49,516 nt of DNA from Pseudomonas sp. GM49 (GTDB lineage: Bacteria > Pseudomonadota > Gammaproteobacteria > Pseudomonadales > Pseudomonadaceae): NCBI RefSeq assembly GCF_000282355.1, contig NZ_AKJL01000003.1:1-49516 (forward strand), in the 5' to 3' direction. The notes beneath the pieces are model-generated. The model did no database searches. It saw nothing but the letters and a program-made list of their open reading frames with translations, and had not been told where the DNA came from. This document shows, in pieces, positions 8,245 through 17,986 of this stretch. Within the stretch, counting starts at the first letter, position 1. The number at the start of each line of letters is the position of its first letter. The position numbers were made by a program, and so were the translations under genes.

Positions 8245-8880
8245 ATGACGACAAAGCTGCCTGTCGCTGTACGGGACCGTGCATTGCAGATCGCCCATCA
8301 CGAAATGGGGCACTACGTGGTGGCCAGAGCCCTGAGGTTCGAAACGGGGGGTGTGCACCTGACGGTGACCATGGATTTGAGGCATCAAGGTGGGGCGTCC
8401 ATCAGCTTGGCGCGTTCAATTTTTTCGATAGAAGCCATGAAGGAACATCTGGAAGCCCGGATGATGGTCCTCTTGGCGGGTGCGATGGCACAGACACTCC
8501 CTTCAAAAAATACAGCCGTGAAACGCGTCGATAAATCGAAAGCCACAGCCATCCTCAAAGGCGGGCAGGGGGCGGAACAGGATTACGCAAAAATCAGGGA
8601 ACTTCAGCATCTGCTGCGCAACCTCGTCTACCCGGATACCGATCCAGCGTCGTCTGAGCGAATAGCGGCGCAGCTTAAAGCGATGACTGATCGGGTGTGG
8701 GATCGGACTCAAAAAATCATAGAAGATCAGGCCGAAACGATTGCCGAATTGGCTGGGGCACTGGTCGACGGCATGGCCATCGTGGAGCAGTGGGGGCGGG
8801 CGGCGGATACGTATGAGGTGGTGTTGACGGGTGAGGCGCTTGAGCGGATGTGGCCCGAGCAGCGCGTGCATACATTGTAG
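8245..8880 (+). CDS. Stand-alone M41 (FtsH-type) zinc metalloprotease domain protein
   Basis: The 211-residue protein resembles only the protease half of FtsH. The zinc motif HHEMGH places HExGH at residues 19-23, within IAHHEMGHYVVARAL. A middle helix reads EARMMVLLAGAMAQTL, matching the FtsH region that packs on the active site. GAEQDYAKIREL follows, where D113 sits at the place of FtsH's third zinc ligand. The C-terminal helix RVWDRTQKIIEDQAETIAEL corresponds to the end of the M41 fold. There is no AAA+ ATPase, no Walker motif and no membrane segment, so ATP-driven unfolding must be absent or come from another protein. Its stop codon lies within a REP element. Substrate and partner are unknown. 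Confidence 0.8.
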   Translation: MTTKLPVAVRDRALQIAHHEMGHYVVARALRFETGGVHLTVTMDLRHQGGASISLARSIFSIEAMKEHLEARMMVLLAGAMAQTLPSKNTAVKRVDKSKATAILKGGQGAEQDYAKIRELQHLLRNLVYPDTDPASSERIAAQLKAMTDRVWDRTQKIIEDQAETIAELAGALVDGMAIVEQWGRAADTYEVVLTGEALERMWPEQRVHTL

Positions 8881-8976
8881 GAGCGAGCTTGCTCGCGAAG
8901 ATTGTGAACGATAACGCGAGAAACCAGATAGTTAGCGTCGCCTGTGATTTCTTCGCGAGCAAGCTCGCTCCTACAG
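8876..8976. repeat. REP pair (REPIN) between two convergent genes
   Basis: Two inverted GAGC-subtype copies (TAGGAGCGAGCTTGCTCGCG at 8878-8897 and its complement near 8953-8975) flank about 50 nt. The left copy supplies the TAG stop codon of the upstream protease-like gene; the right copy ends 3 nt before the stop of the opposing gene. The element fills the whole convergent gap and could act as a two-way transcript end. Confidence 0.92.
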
Positions 8977-8978
8977 GT

Positions 8979-9284
8979 TCATCGGTTCGCGTCCTTGCTT
9001 GCTCCGGCAGGCCGACGCGTCAGCACCTTCACCACATCATCAATCACCGCTTTGCTCATCGTCGTCAGGTAATGTGCCGCCCAGGCGTGACGGTCGGAGT
9101 CTTGGGCGTAGGCGGCATCGACTGTCAGGGACTTGGCGAGGAACAGCAGGTCGGAGGCTTGGGCCAGGGCGTCGGCGATGGGGACGTCGCGGCAGACGTG
9201 GAACAGGGGTTGATCCGAGAGATACAGGAAGGGGGTGAAGCCGACGGTTTTTAGTTCTGAAGGTGCGGATATGCTCATGTTCAA
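8979..9284 (-). CDS. DUF3077-like small conserved Pseudomonas protein
   Basis: The product is 101 residues. Its centre, PLFHVCRDVPIADALAQASD, then LLFLAKSLT, resembles the DUF3077 family, small proteins found almost only in Pseudomonas with many paralogues per genome and no known function. The C-terminal part is helical and charged. No signal peptide or membrane segment is visible. A Shine-Dalgarno AGGAG precedes the ATG by about 7 nt. The gene is preceded by an unusually long hairpin-rich leader (see the entry at 9311-9600), which suggests control at RNA level. The family call is from memory of its sequence pattern and is moderately sure. Confidence 0.7.
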   Translation of the reverse strand: MNMSISAPSELKTVGFTPFLYLSDQPLFHVCRDVPIADALAQASDLLFLAKSLTVDAAYAQDSDRHAWAAHYLTTMSKAVIDDVVKVLTRRPAGASKDANR

Positions 9285-9310
9285 ACTCCTAATTTTTTAA
9301 GGAGCTGTCA

Positions 9311-9600
9311 CGTTCGTTTCCAAGCGAATGGGTGGCAGCTGTGCGCAGGTTGGAAAACCGGGAAACTAGGAAACCGGCACGCCCAGGGACGTCCCACGCA
9401 CAGCAGCCATAACTCGAAATTGAGGTGGGCAATCTGTTGCGTCTAATTTCGTCGGGTTTCCAAGCCCGATCGCTGAATGTTCAGCGACGACCAGAGACTA
9501 TCCCGTCAAAGAAAAGCGCAACAAGGCGGCAAAGTGCCCAAAAGCAAGATTCGGAGTTTGCCTACAAGGTCTGCGGGCGTCATCCGATAAAGCGAGACCA
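9311..9600 (-). other. Hairpin-rich non-coding block upstream of the DUF3077-like gene
   Basis: This stretch has no convincing gene but a dense set of inverted repeats. Two hairpins share the loop TTTCCAAG (plus-strand reading): TTCG/CGAA arms at 9313-9328 and CGGG/CCCG arms at 9453-9468. A third is CGCTGA/TCAGCG at 9471-9486. A larger stem pairs CTGTGCG with CGCACAG around 9339-9410 and encloses the palindrome GGGACGTCCC. On the minus strand it would be the 5' leader of the DUF3077-like gene; on the plus strand it would end at the strong terminator at 9630-9656. Either a structured leader or an sRNA is possible. A similar block upstream of related genes in other Pseudomonas genomes is my recollection, unverified. 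Confidence 0.5.
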
Positions 9601-9629
9601 TAAGTAAACAAAACTAAACGTCAGATACG

Positions 9630-9656
9630 AAAAAGCCGCGCAATGCGCGGCTTTTT
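9630..9656. terminator. Bidirectional terminator downstream of the tRNA gene
   Basis: GCCGCGC AAT GCGCGGC forms a 7-bp GC stem with a 3-nt loop, flanked by A runs and a T6 run so that both strands end in U-rich tails. It ends the minus-strand tRNA transcript 5 nt after its CCA end, and would equally end any plus-strand RNA from the block to the left. Confidence 0.9.
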
Positions 9657-9660
9657 TGTT

Positions 9661-9737
9661 TGGTGGGCCCACACGGACTTGAACCGTGGACCAAAGGATT
9701 ATGAGTCCTCTGCTCTAACCAACTGAGCTATAGGCCC
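9661..9737 (-). tRNA. tRNA-Ile (anticodon CAU, lysidine type)
   Basis: The 77-nt gene folds as a full cloverleaf: acceptor GGGCCTA/TGGGCCC, D-loop AGCTCAGTTGGTTAGAGC, anticodon arm GGACTCATAATCC and T-loop GGTTCAAGTCC, with an encoded CCA end. The anticodon reads CAT. The GACTCATAATC context matches the minor isoleucine tRNA whose C34 is converted to lysidine by TilS to read AUA, rather than elongator or initiator methionine tRNA. An elongator Met identity is the alternative. It lies 15 nt beyond the rmcA stop on the same strand. Confidence 0.9.
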
Positions 9738-9751
9738 TCAGTAGGCCGCGG

Positions 9752-9780
9752 ATTATAACGACGGTTTCGCTACTGTGCCA
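9752..9780 (-). promoter_or_regulatory. Candidate tRNA promoter over the rmcA stop codon
   Basis: A perfect TATAAT (9757-9752, minus) overlaps the rmcA stop codon and is followed by a GC-only discriminator CCGCGG, typical of stable RNA promoters under stringent control. The -35 (TGGCAC, 17-nt spacer) is weak. The tRNA 5' end lies 15 nt below the -10. Confidence 0.6.
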
Positions 9781-12700
9781 TCCGAAAAAGCCATTACGGT
9801 TGTACGAAGAAACGTCGCGGCAAATTCGTCCGGGGGCAGGGGCAGGCTGACGATGTAGCCCTGGATTTGTTCACAGCCCTCGGCAGCGAGGAATTGCTGT
9901 TGCGCCAGGGTCTCGACTCCTTCGGCAATCACGGTGAATTGCATGCTGCGCCCGAGCGCGATGATGGCGCGTACGATCGCCGCATCGTGGGGATCGTCCG
10001 GCAGGCCGCGGACGAAAGACTGGTCGATCTTGAGGATGTCCAGTGGCAGACGCTTGAGGTAGCTCAGGGACGAGTAACCGGTACCGAAGTCATCAATGGC
10101 CAGTTGCACGCCCAGTTGTTTGAGTTGATGCAGCACCGCCAGCGCTTCCTCGGCCTGGCTCATGATGAAGTTTTCGGTGATTTCCAGTTGCAGGAAACCG
10201 GGATTGAGGCCGTTGTCCTTGAGCAACTGTTCGATACGGCCCAGCAGAGTGGGTTGGCGCAATTGGGCGCCGGCAAGGTTGACCGACAGCGGGCCGGGAT
10301 TGTCGTACAGCCGATGCCATTCAGCCATCTGCCGGCAGGCGGTTTCCAGGACCCAGTCGCCGATTTGCAGGATCATGCCGTTTTCTTCCGCCAGCGGGAT
10401 GAAGTGTTCCCGCGGCACGTCGCCAAAGGTCGGATGGCGCCAGCGGATCAGGGCTTCGGCGCCGACCAGGCTGTAGTCCACGAGGCTGATTTTCGGTTGG
10501 TAGCACAGGTGCAACTCGTTGCGTTCGATGGCGCGGCGCAGTTCGTGTTCCAGCGCTACGCGTTCGCTGGCCTGGGCGGTGAGGTCGCGGGTGTAGCTTT
10601 CGACACGGTTGCGGCCCTTGGCCTTGGAACGGTACATCGCGGCGTCGGCGTTCTTGATCAGTGTGGCAACGTCGCAGCCATCCTTCGGATAGAGGCTGGT
10701 GCCGATGCTGGCGCTGATGAAAAACTCGTGTTCGCCGGCCTGGAACGGCGCGGCGAAACAATTGAGCAGTTTGGTGGCGATGTGGTCGGCATCGCTGGAT
10801 TGTTGCAGGCCCGGCAGCAGGATGATGAATTCGTCACCACCCAGGCGCGCCACGGTGTCGATATCACGCAATTGCTCCTTGAGACGTACGGCAATGCCTT
10901 TGAGCAGCAGGTCGCCGACCGGGTGGCCGAGGCTGTCGTTGATGTGTTTGAAGCGGTCAAGGTCGAGGAACAGCACGGCGCCCTGGCCGCCGTTTTCCTG
11001 CTGGTTGTTGAGCGCCGTCAGCAAGCGGCTTTCGAACAGCGTGCGGTTCGGCAGGCCGGTCAGCGGGTCGTGGTGCGCCTGGTAGTCGAGTTTGGCCTGG
11101 GCATGCTTGAGGCTGGAAATGTCGGCGAACACCGCGACAAAGTGGGTGATGAACTTGTCGTGGTTGCGCACGGCACTGATGGTCAGCCAGCTTGGATACA
11201 GTTCGCCATTCTTGCGCCGATTGGAAATCTCGCCCTGCCAATGACCTTCGGCGGTCAATTGATGCCACATGGCCGCGTAGAACGCGCTGTCATGCAGGCC
11301 CGAGGCGAGCAAGCGCGGCGTGTGGCCCAGGGCTTCGTTTTCGCTGTAACCGGTGATTTCGGTGAACGCTCGGTTCACCGCACTGATGTGTTGTTGGGTA
11401 TCGGTGATCAACACGCCTTCGGCGGTGCTTTCGAACACGGTGGCGGCCTGTTGCAGTTTTTCCTGCATCAGGTGCCGATCGGTGATGTCCCGGGCGATGG
11501 TCAGCATGCAGTCTTCATCGCCAATCGGCAGCGGACGGCTGGACACTTCACAGAGGCGGATCTGCCCGTCGCTGCGGCGGATGTGGCAGCTGAAGTCGCG
11601 GACAAAACCGTCGCGGTGCAGCAGGTCGAGCATTTGCTTGCGTTCATTGAGGTTGACCCAGATTCCCAGGTCCAGCGCCGAACGATCCACCGACATGGCG
11701 CTGTTGAACCCGGTGATGCGGCTAAAACCCTCGTTGACCTCCAACAGCAAGCCATCGCTTTGCCGCGACAGCAGCAAGCCGTCGGGGGAGGCGTGGAAGG
11801 CCTTGGCGAATTTTTCTTCGGAAGTTTGCAGCTGTTGCTGGGTTTCCTTGAGCTGGGTGATGTCCCGCACCACGACCACCAGCGCCGGTGTCATGTCGAG
11901 GTTGAACGGTTCGGCGGAGATCAGGCCGGTAAACACCTGGCCGTTGCTGCGACGAAAGGGCATTTCCAGGTTGCGGATGCTGCCGGCCTGCAAGCGTTGC
12001 AACAGACCCGGCCCAACACCGGGAATCCCCCAGATGTTCAGGTTGGTGGCGGTCTGGCCAATGACGTCCTCGGCCTTGAGGCCGATCTGTTCTTCGAACG
12101 CTTCGTTGACTTCCAGCAGGCAACCGTCGCTCAGGCGCGCGATCACCAGAATGTCCGGGCATTGCTGGAACACGGATGCAAATTTCTGTTCCGACAGGCG
12201 CAGGGCTTCTTCGGTGCGCTTGGCGTCGGTGATATCGATCATCAACCCGCGCAACACCGGCTCATGCCCGTGTTCGATCAGGCTGACGATATCGCGCACC
12301 CACAGGCAGCGGCCGTCGGCGGTGATCACACGGTAATCGAGGCGGTGATCGCGCCCGGCCAGCACTTCGTGATCGCAGAAGGTCTGGGCGCGGATAAGGT
12401 CGGCGGGGTGAATGATGTTGCGCCAGAAGCCCGGAATCAGCCAGTGGGACAGGGGGTAACCGAGAAGATCCTCGGCGTGGGGCGATACATAGCTGTAGGT
12501 GAAGTCGGTGACTTTTGCTTCCCAGGCGATGGCCGACAGGCTCTCCACCAGGCCACGGTAGTGGTATTCGCTGCTACGCAGTTCCTGTTCAAGGTCGACA
12601 CGGCGGGCGATTTCCGAGCTCAAGCGGCGGTTGATGCGGATAACCACCGCCAGCACGGTAGTCAGCAGCAGCAATCCGGGCAGGCCATACACCACCAGGT

Positions 12701-13499
12701 CATTCCAGAAAGTTCGATGATCGAGGACGTTACCGACCCAATGTTCCTGAATGGCGCTGATTTCGGCGGGGCTCATGTCCGCCAGGACTTTGTCGAGAAT
12801 GCCGACCAGCATCTTGTTGTCGCGGGGTACAGCCATGGCCAGTTGATATCGATAGGGGGTTTCACCGCTGACATACAACCCGTCGAGCTTGAGTTGGCGC
12901 AGGCTCCAGACGCTGGAAGCCAGATCGCCCACCACGGCGTCCACTGCGTCGGTGGCCAGTGCCTGTAGCGCCGAGCTGACGTTGGGCATCGCCACCAGGT
13001 TCAAGTCGGGATGGTGGCTGCGCAGCAGCTCGTGGGGGGCGTAGTTTTCCACCACGGCGATTTTCAGGCCGTACAGGTCTTGCAGGTTGTGTGGCTGGGG
13101 GCCCCCGACATGGGCCAGGATGACAATCGGAAAATCCAGATAGGGGCGGGTGAACGACAGGTACTTCTGGCGTTCCGGGGTCGACATGATGCCTGGCAGC
13201 AGGTCCAGTTTGCCTTTTTTGGCTTGTTCCAGGACGGCGGTCCAGCTCACCGGTTCGATGGGTGTGAGCCGGGTTGCCAGCCTTTTGCGGATGACCTCGA
13301 TGTAATCCGCGGCAAGACCCTGGTAGCGGCCCTCATCGTCACGAAACTCGAAAGGCGGCCACGACGCATCGACCCCCAGGCGCAAATCCGGGTGAGCCGT
13401 CAGCCAGCTACGTTCATCCTCAGTGAGAGTCAGCGCGCCAGCCGTTGCGGTCCAGGTCATCAGCGACAGCAAAAAAAGCACGGTCGGCAGTCTGGGCAT
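9753..13499 (-). CDS. rmcA: RmcA-type c-di-GMP enzyme (SBP, 4 PAS, GGDEF, EAL)
   Basis: The 1248-residue membrane protein has a signal peptide (1-22), a periplasmic solute-binding type 3 domain (about 25-265), a transmembrane helix (about 272-292), about four cytoplasmic PAS domains (310-805), a GGDEF domain and an EAL domain. The cyclase signature GGDEF is intact at residues 887-891, with an RDID inhibitory site just upstream. The EAL motif is intact at 1015-1017 along with DDFGTGYSSL and KIDQSF, so both activities are plausible. Length, layout and position beside rpoD match P. aeruginosa RmcA, which links redox state (phenazines) to c-di-GMP and mainly degrades it. The tRNA gene follows closely. 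Confidence 0.9.
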   Translation of the reverse strand: MPRLPTVLFLLSLMTWTATAGALTLTEDERSWLTAHPDLRLGVDASWPPFEFRDDEGRYQGLAADYIEVIRKRLATRLTPIEPVSWTAVLEQAKKGKLDLLPGIMSTPERQKYLSFTRPYLDFPIVILAHVGGPQPHNLQDLYGLKIAVVENYAPHELLRSHHPDLNLVAMPNVSSALQALATDAVDAVVGDLASSVWSLRQLKLDGLYVSGETPYRYQLAMAVPRDNKMLVGILDKVLADMSPAEISAIQEHWVGNVLDHRTFWNDLVVYGLPGLLLLTTVLAVVIRINRRLSSEIARRVDLEQELRSSEYHYRGLVESLSAIAWEAKVTDFTYSYVSPHAEDLLGYPLSHWLIPGFWRNIIHPADLIRAQTFCDHEVLAGRDHRLDYRVITADGRCLWVRDIVSLIEHGHEPVLRGLMIDITDAKRTEEALRLSEQKFASVFQQCPDILVIARLSDGCLLEVNEAFEEQIGLKAEDVIGQTATNLNIWGIPGVGPGLLQRLQAGSIRNLEMPFRRSNGQVFTGLISAEPFNLDMTPALVVVVRDITQLKETQQQLQTSEEKFAKAFHASPDGLLLSRQSDGLLLEVNEGFSRITGFNSAMSVDRSALDLGIWVNLNERKQMLDLLHRDGFVRDFSCHIRRSDGQIRLCEVSSRPLPIGDEDCMLTIARDITDRHLMQEKLQQAATVFESTAEGVLITDTQQHISAVNRAFTEITGYSENEALGHTPRLLASGLHDSAFYAAMWHQLTAEGHWQGEISNRRKNGELYPSWLTISAVRNHDKFITHFVAVFADISSLKHAQAKLDYQAHHDPLTGLPNRTLFESRLLTALNNQQENGGQGAVLFLDLDRFKHINDSLGHPVGDLLLKGIAVRLKEQLRDIDTVARLGGDEFIILLPGLQQSSDADHIATKLLNCFAAPFQAGEHEFFISASIGTSLYPKDGCDVATLIKNADAAMYRSKAKGRNRVESYTRDLTAQASERVALEHELRRAIERNELHLCYQPKISLVDYSLVGAEALIRWRHPTFGDVPREHFIPLAEENGMILQIGDWVLETACRQMAEWHRLYDNPGPLSVNLAGAQLRQPTLLGRIEQLLKDNGLNPGFLQLEITENFIMSQAEEALAVLHQLKQLGVQLAIDDFGTGYSSLSYLKRLPLDILKIDQSFVRGLPDDPHDAAIVRAIIALGRSMQFTVIAEGVETLAQQQFLAAEGCEQIQGYIVSLPLPPDEFAATFLRTTVMAFSDGTVAKPSL

Positions 13500-13593
13500 A
13501 ACGGTCTCGTTATGGCTCTGGAGAATGTTTCGAGTGTAGACGGGCTACAGGGAGGAGGGGGAGGTGCGGAGATATTAATCTGCCATAAAACAA

Positions 13594-13617
13594 AACCCCC
13601 GGCCTGGGCCGGGGGTT
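13594..13617 (-). terminator. rpoD terminator
   Basis: An 11-bp near-perfect stem AACCCCCGGCC/GGCCGGGGGTT (minus strand) is followed by TTGTTTTATGG and stands 6 nt after the rpoD stop. It ends the rpsU-dnaG-rpoD series before rmcA. Confidence 0.92.
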
Positions 13618-13623
13618 CTGGTA

Positions 13624-15471
<1,848 letters not shown>

Positions 15472-15518
15472 AACACCCTATCCACTGAAGGTCTTGGCGG
15501 GCAAAAAACAAGCCGAGG

Positions 15519-15524
15519 ATTATA
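15519..15524 (-). promoter_or_regulatory. Candidate -10 of an internal rpoD promoter
   Basis: A perfect TATAAT on the minus strand lies in the 67-nt dnaG-rpoD gap, 48 nt before the rpoD start. No good -35 is visible at 16-18 nt. An internal rpoD promoter is known in enterobacteria; here it is inferred. Confidence 0.4.
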
Positions 15525-15538
15525 CCTGAGCTATGACC

Positions 15539-17506
15539 TCACGCGCCAGTTGAGGTCGGGTTTGTTGCGGAAACATTGCGACTCAAGAGGTCGCGCAGTT
15601 GATTTTTCTCTTCGCTGGTCAATTCGCTTTGACGTGCTTTTCTAAGAAGTTGTTCCAGGTTTCGCTCGCGTTGGCGGGCTGACAAGCTAGTAATGGTGTC
15701 GAAAAACTGTTGTTCAAGGTTATCTCCATCAATCAGCCATTCCTTTTCCGCCAGGGCCTTGAGCAAACGGCCTTGTTCTGTACCGTGCCAACGCGCAATC
15801 AGCTGAATTGAGTTTAGCTTGGGATTCTTCTGCACAGCTTCGAGCAGCGCCACCAGCAATTGTGTGTTGGTGTGATCCTCGGCGGCGAAGTGTCCGGCAT
15901 CCTCGACTTTTTCGGCCAATTGCGGGTGATGCAGCAATGTGCGCAAGGCGGCGAGGGTCGGCGGTTCTACGGCGGCGGGCACCCGTGGCGCGCGGGGTTG
16001 ATCGCGATCACCGCCCCGTTTGCCATTCTTGTCCCACGGTTTCTTGTCCCATTTCTTGCCTCCTGCACCGGGTTTCTTCGGCGTCCATTCCTGCTGCGGC
16101 ACATACATTTCCTGTGCCTGCGGCTGATGATAGTCGCTGTAATCAGGCATCGCGTCGTAATCGATGCCCGGGTCGTAGGCCGGCGGTGCTTCTTGCGGGG
16201 CGCTTTGTGCCAGCTGGCTCACCGCTTCGCCGCTAAGGCCGGTGATTTCACTCAGACGCTGGCGCATCAGTGTGCGCAGGTTGGCACCGGGGACTTTGTC
16301 GATCAACGGCGCAGCGAGGGTGGCCATATGCGCCTTGCCCTCAAGCGAGCGCGGGTCGGCTTCTTCCGTCAGTTGCTGGAAGAAGTAGTCGGCCAGAGGT
16401 TGCGCGTGCTGGTTGATGCGTGCGCGGAAGGCATCGGTGCCTTCGGAGCGGACCAGGGTGTCCGGGTCCTCGCCTTCTGGCAGGAATAGAAAACGTGCGC
16501 GGCGACCGTCCTGCAGGCTCGAAAGTGTCGCCTCCAGCGCTCGCCATGCAGCATTGCGGCCGGCCTGATCGCCGTCGAAGCAGAACAATACGCTGGGTAC
16601 GACGCGAAACAGCCGCTTGAGGTGTTCCTCGCTGGTGGCGGTGCCCAAGGTCGCGACGGCATTGCGCAGGCCTTGCTGGGCCAGGGCAATGACGTCCATG
16701 TAGCCCTCGACGACGATGATCTCGTCGAGGTTGCGGTTGGTCTTGCGCGCTTCGTACAGGCCGTAGAGTTCCTGGCCTTTATGGAAAACCGGGGTTTCCG
16801 GGGAGTTCAGGTACTTCGGCTTGTCGTCGCCCAATACCCGGCCACCGAAGGCGATGACGCGCCCGCGACTGTCGCGGATCGGGAACATCACGCGGTCGCG
16901 GAAGCGGTCGTAACGTTTGCCGCTTTCGGCATTCTCGATTAGCAGGCCGGCATCGATCATGGCTTTTTGTTGCAGGGTATCGCTGCTCAAATGCTTGAAC
17001 AGGTTGTCCCAGCCAGGTGGAGCAAAACCGAGACCGAAGTCCCGGGCGATTTCGCCGGTCAGTCCGCGCCCTTTCAGGTAGTCCACGGCGGCCTTGCGTG
17101 ATGGATGGCTTTTCAGGGCCTGGCGATAAAAGTCGGCAGCGGCGCTGAGTAGCGGATACAGCGGCGAATCGGTCGGCTGTCGCGGCTTGTGCGGGCGGCC
17201 GCTTTCTTCGCGGGGGATTTCCATGCCGGCGGCTTTGGCCAGTTCTTCGACAGCCTGGACGAAATCCAGGTTGTCGTGGTCCATGATGAAGCCGAGGGCG
17301 TTGCCGCCAGCGCCGCAGCCGAAGCAGTAATAGAACTGCTTGTCGGGGCTGACGCTGAACGACGGAGTCTTTTCTTTGTGGAACGGGCAGCAGGCGGTGT
17401 GGTTCTTGCCGGCCTTTTTCAGTTGCAGGCGCGAGCTGACCACATCGACGATGTCGGTGCGGTTCAGAAGGTCGTCAATGAAGCTCTGGGGAATTAGCCC
17501 GGCCAT
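15539..17506 (-). CDS. dnaG: DNA primase DnaG
   Basis: DnaG makes the RNA primers for replication. The 655-residue protein starts MAGLIPQSFIDDLLNRTDIV. The N-terminal zinc finger is complete (CPFHKEKTPSFSV and YYCFGCGAGG, about residues 40-65). The catalytic TOPRIM core follows with IIVEGYMDVIAL and CFDGDQAG, and then a C-terminal DnaB-binding helical domain. A linker rich in Pro, Lys and Trp (about 480-530) is typical of Pseudomonas. The frame extends 20 codons upstream (to 17566), but the family start is the ATG at 17506. The gene lies 67 nt before rpoD and 480 nt after rpsU. Confidence 0.98.
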   Translation of the reverse strand: MAGLIPQSFIDDLLNRTDIVDVVSSRLQLKKAGKNHTACCPFHKEKTPSFSVSPDKQFYYCFGCGAGGNALGFIMDHDNLDFVQAVEELAKAAGMEIPREESGRPHKPRQPTDSPLYPLLSAAADFYRQALKSHPSRKAAVDYLKGRGLTGEIARDFGLGFAPPGWDNLFKHLSSDTLQQKAMIDAGLLIENAESGKRYDRFRDRVMFPIRDSRGRVIAFGGRVLGDDKPKYLNSPETPVFHKGQELYGLYEARKTNRNLDEIIVVEGYMDVIALAQQGLRNAVATLGTATSEEHLKRLFRVVPSVLFCFDGDQAGRNAAWRALEATLSSLQDGRRARFLFLPEGEDPDTLVRSEGTDAFRARINQHAQPLADYFFQQLTEEADPRSLEGKAHMATLAAPLIDKVPGANLRTLMRQRLSEITGLSGEAVSQLAQSAPQEAPPAYDPGIDYDAMPDYSDYHQPQAQEMYVPQQEWTPKKPGAGGKKWDKKPWDKNGKRGGDRDQPRAPRVPAAVEPPTLAALRTLLHHPQLAEKVEDAGHFAAEDHTNTQLLVALLEAVQKNPKLNSIQLIARWHGTEQGRLLKALAEKEWLIDGDNLEQQFFDTITSLSARQRERNLEQLLRKARQSELTSEEKNQLRDLLSRNVSATNPTSTGA

Positions 17507-17934
17507 GGCGTTCTCGTCGTCTGCGCTGAAAGGAACCCGAAACGTACGGCGATCGAACGCGGTCATTGTTTGAGACGCGCAAAGTGTGCGGCTCGACCAG
17601 TGTCGTCTGCGTAATCGCTGTCGGGAAGTGTATCTGCCGAAAGTCCACTGACGTTAATGCCAATCAGTATTCGACCGTTTGAAAGTGTTGCGCTGAATCC
17701 GCTGCGGCCAACTATCGGCCTCGGATAGCTCATCATTTGGCACGCAAGCAGGTGCCTTGGGCTGATCGTCGTGAGAGGAATCAGTGGGTGTGCTCGTCAG
17801 TAGCCTTGAAAGGCTCGTCAGAAAAGACGTGCACCGCTGGCAAAAGAGCCAGGTCTGACGCGGTGAAGCAGATTTGTCTCGGTCGCGTCTGCGGCTTTGA
17901 CGGTGAAGCATCAAGCGTTTTACGCAAATGCCAT
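17507..17934. other. Gene-free gap between rpsU and dnaG
   Basis: I see no convincing gene here. Open frames of 60-86 codons on the minus strand are arginine-rich and have no recognisable pattern or good Shine-Dalgarno. The gap is long for this gene pair and may carry a dnaG promoter or RNA-processing site, but I found no consensus -35/-10 pair and no LexA-like box. Confidence 0.5.
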
Positions 17935-17957
17935 AAGCCCGGCTGAGGGCCGGGCTT
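17935..17957 (-). terminator. Hairpin (partial terminator) after rpsU
   Basis: A perfect 9-bp stem AAGCCCGGC/GCCGGGCTT with a 5-nt loop lies 29 nt after the rpsU stop. The minus-strand tail (ATGGCATTTG) is not a proper U run. That fits the leaky terminator expected between rpsU and dnaG, which lets S21 be made in large excess over primase. Confidence 0.75.
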
Positions 17958-17986
17958 GGCAGAAGCTTGCTACGATCGTCTGTGTA

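Noticed and set aside
9425..9607. Possible 60-codon plus-strand gene in the hairpin-rich block
   Set aside because: It has no good Shine-Dalgarno, its residues are basic and patternless, and the frame runs through the hairpins, so conservation would more likely reflect RNA structure. Kept only as a low possibility.
9661..9737. tRNA read as elongator or initiator methionine tRNA
   Set aside because: The CAU anticodon alone would allow it, but the anticodon arm GACTCATAATC and overall sequence resemble the lysidine-modified tRNA-Ile; initiator features (unpaired first acceptor base, three G-C pairs in the anticodon stem) are missing.
8099..9737. Prophage or integrative element at the tRNA gene
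   Set aside because: No integrase, no phage genes and no repeat of the tRNA 3' end nearby; the stretch is only 1.5 kb.
9867..12968. Very long open frame (over 1000 codons) antisense to rmcA
   Set aside because: It is the shadow of a GC-rich gene in the opposite strand; composition is rich in Gln/His/Val/Gly with no recognisable domain, while the minus-strand frame has full SBP, PAS, GGDEF and EAL motifs.
17654..17914. 86-codon minus-strand frame between rpsU and dnaG
   Set aside because: Arg/Ser/Thr-rich composition without a ribosome site or family resemblance; the region is normally non-coding.
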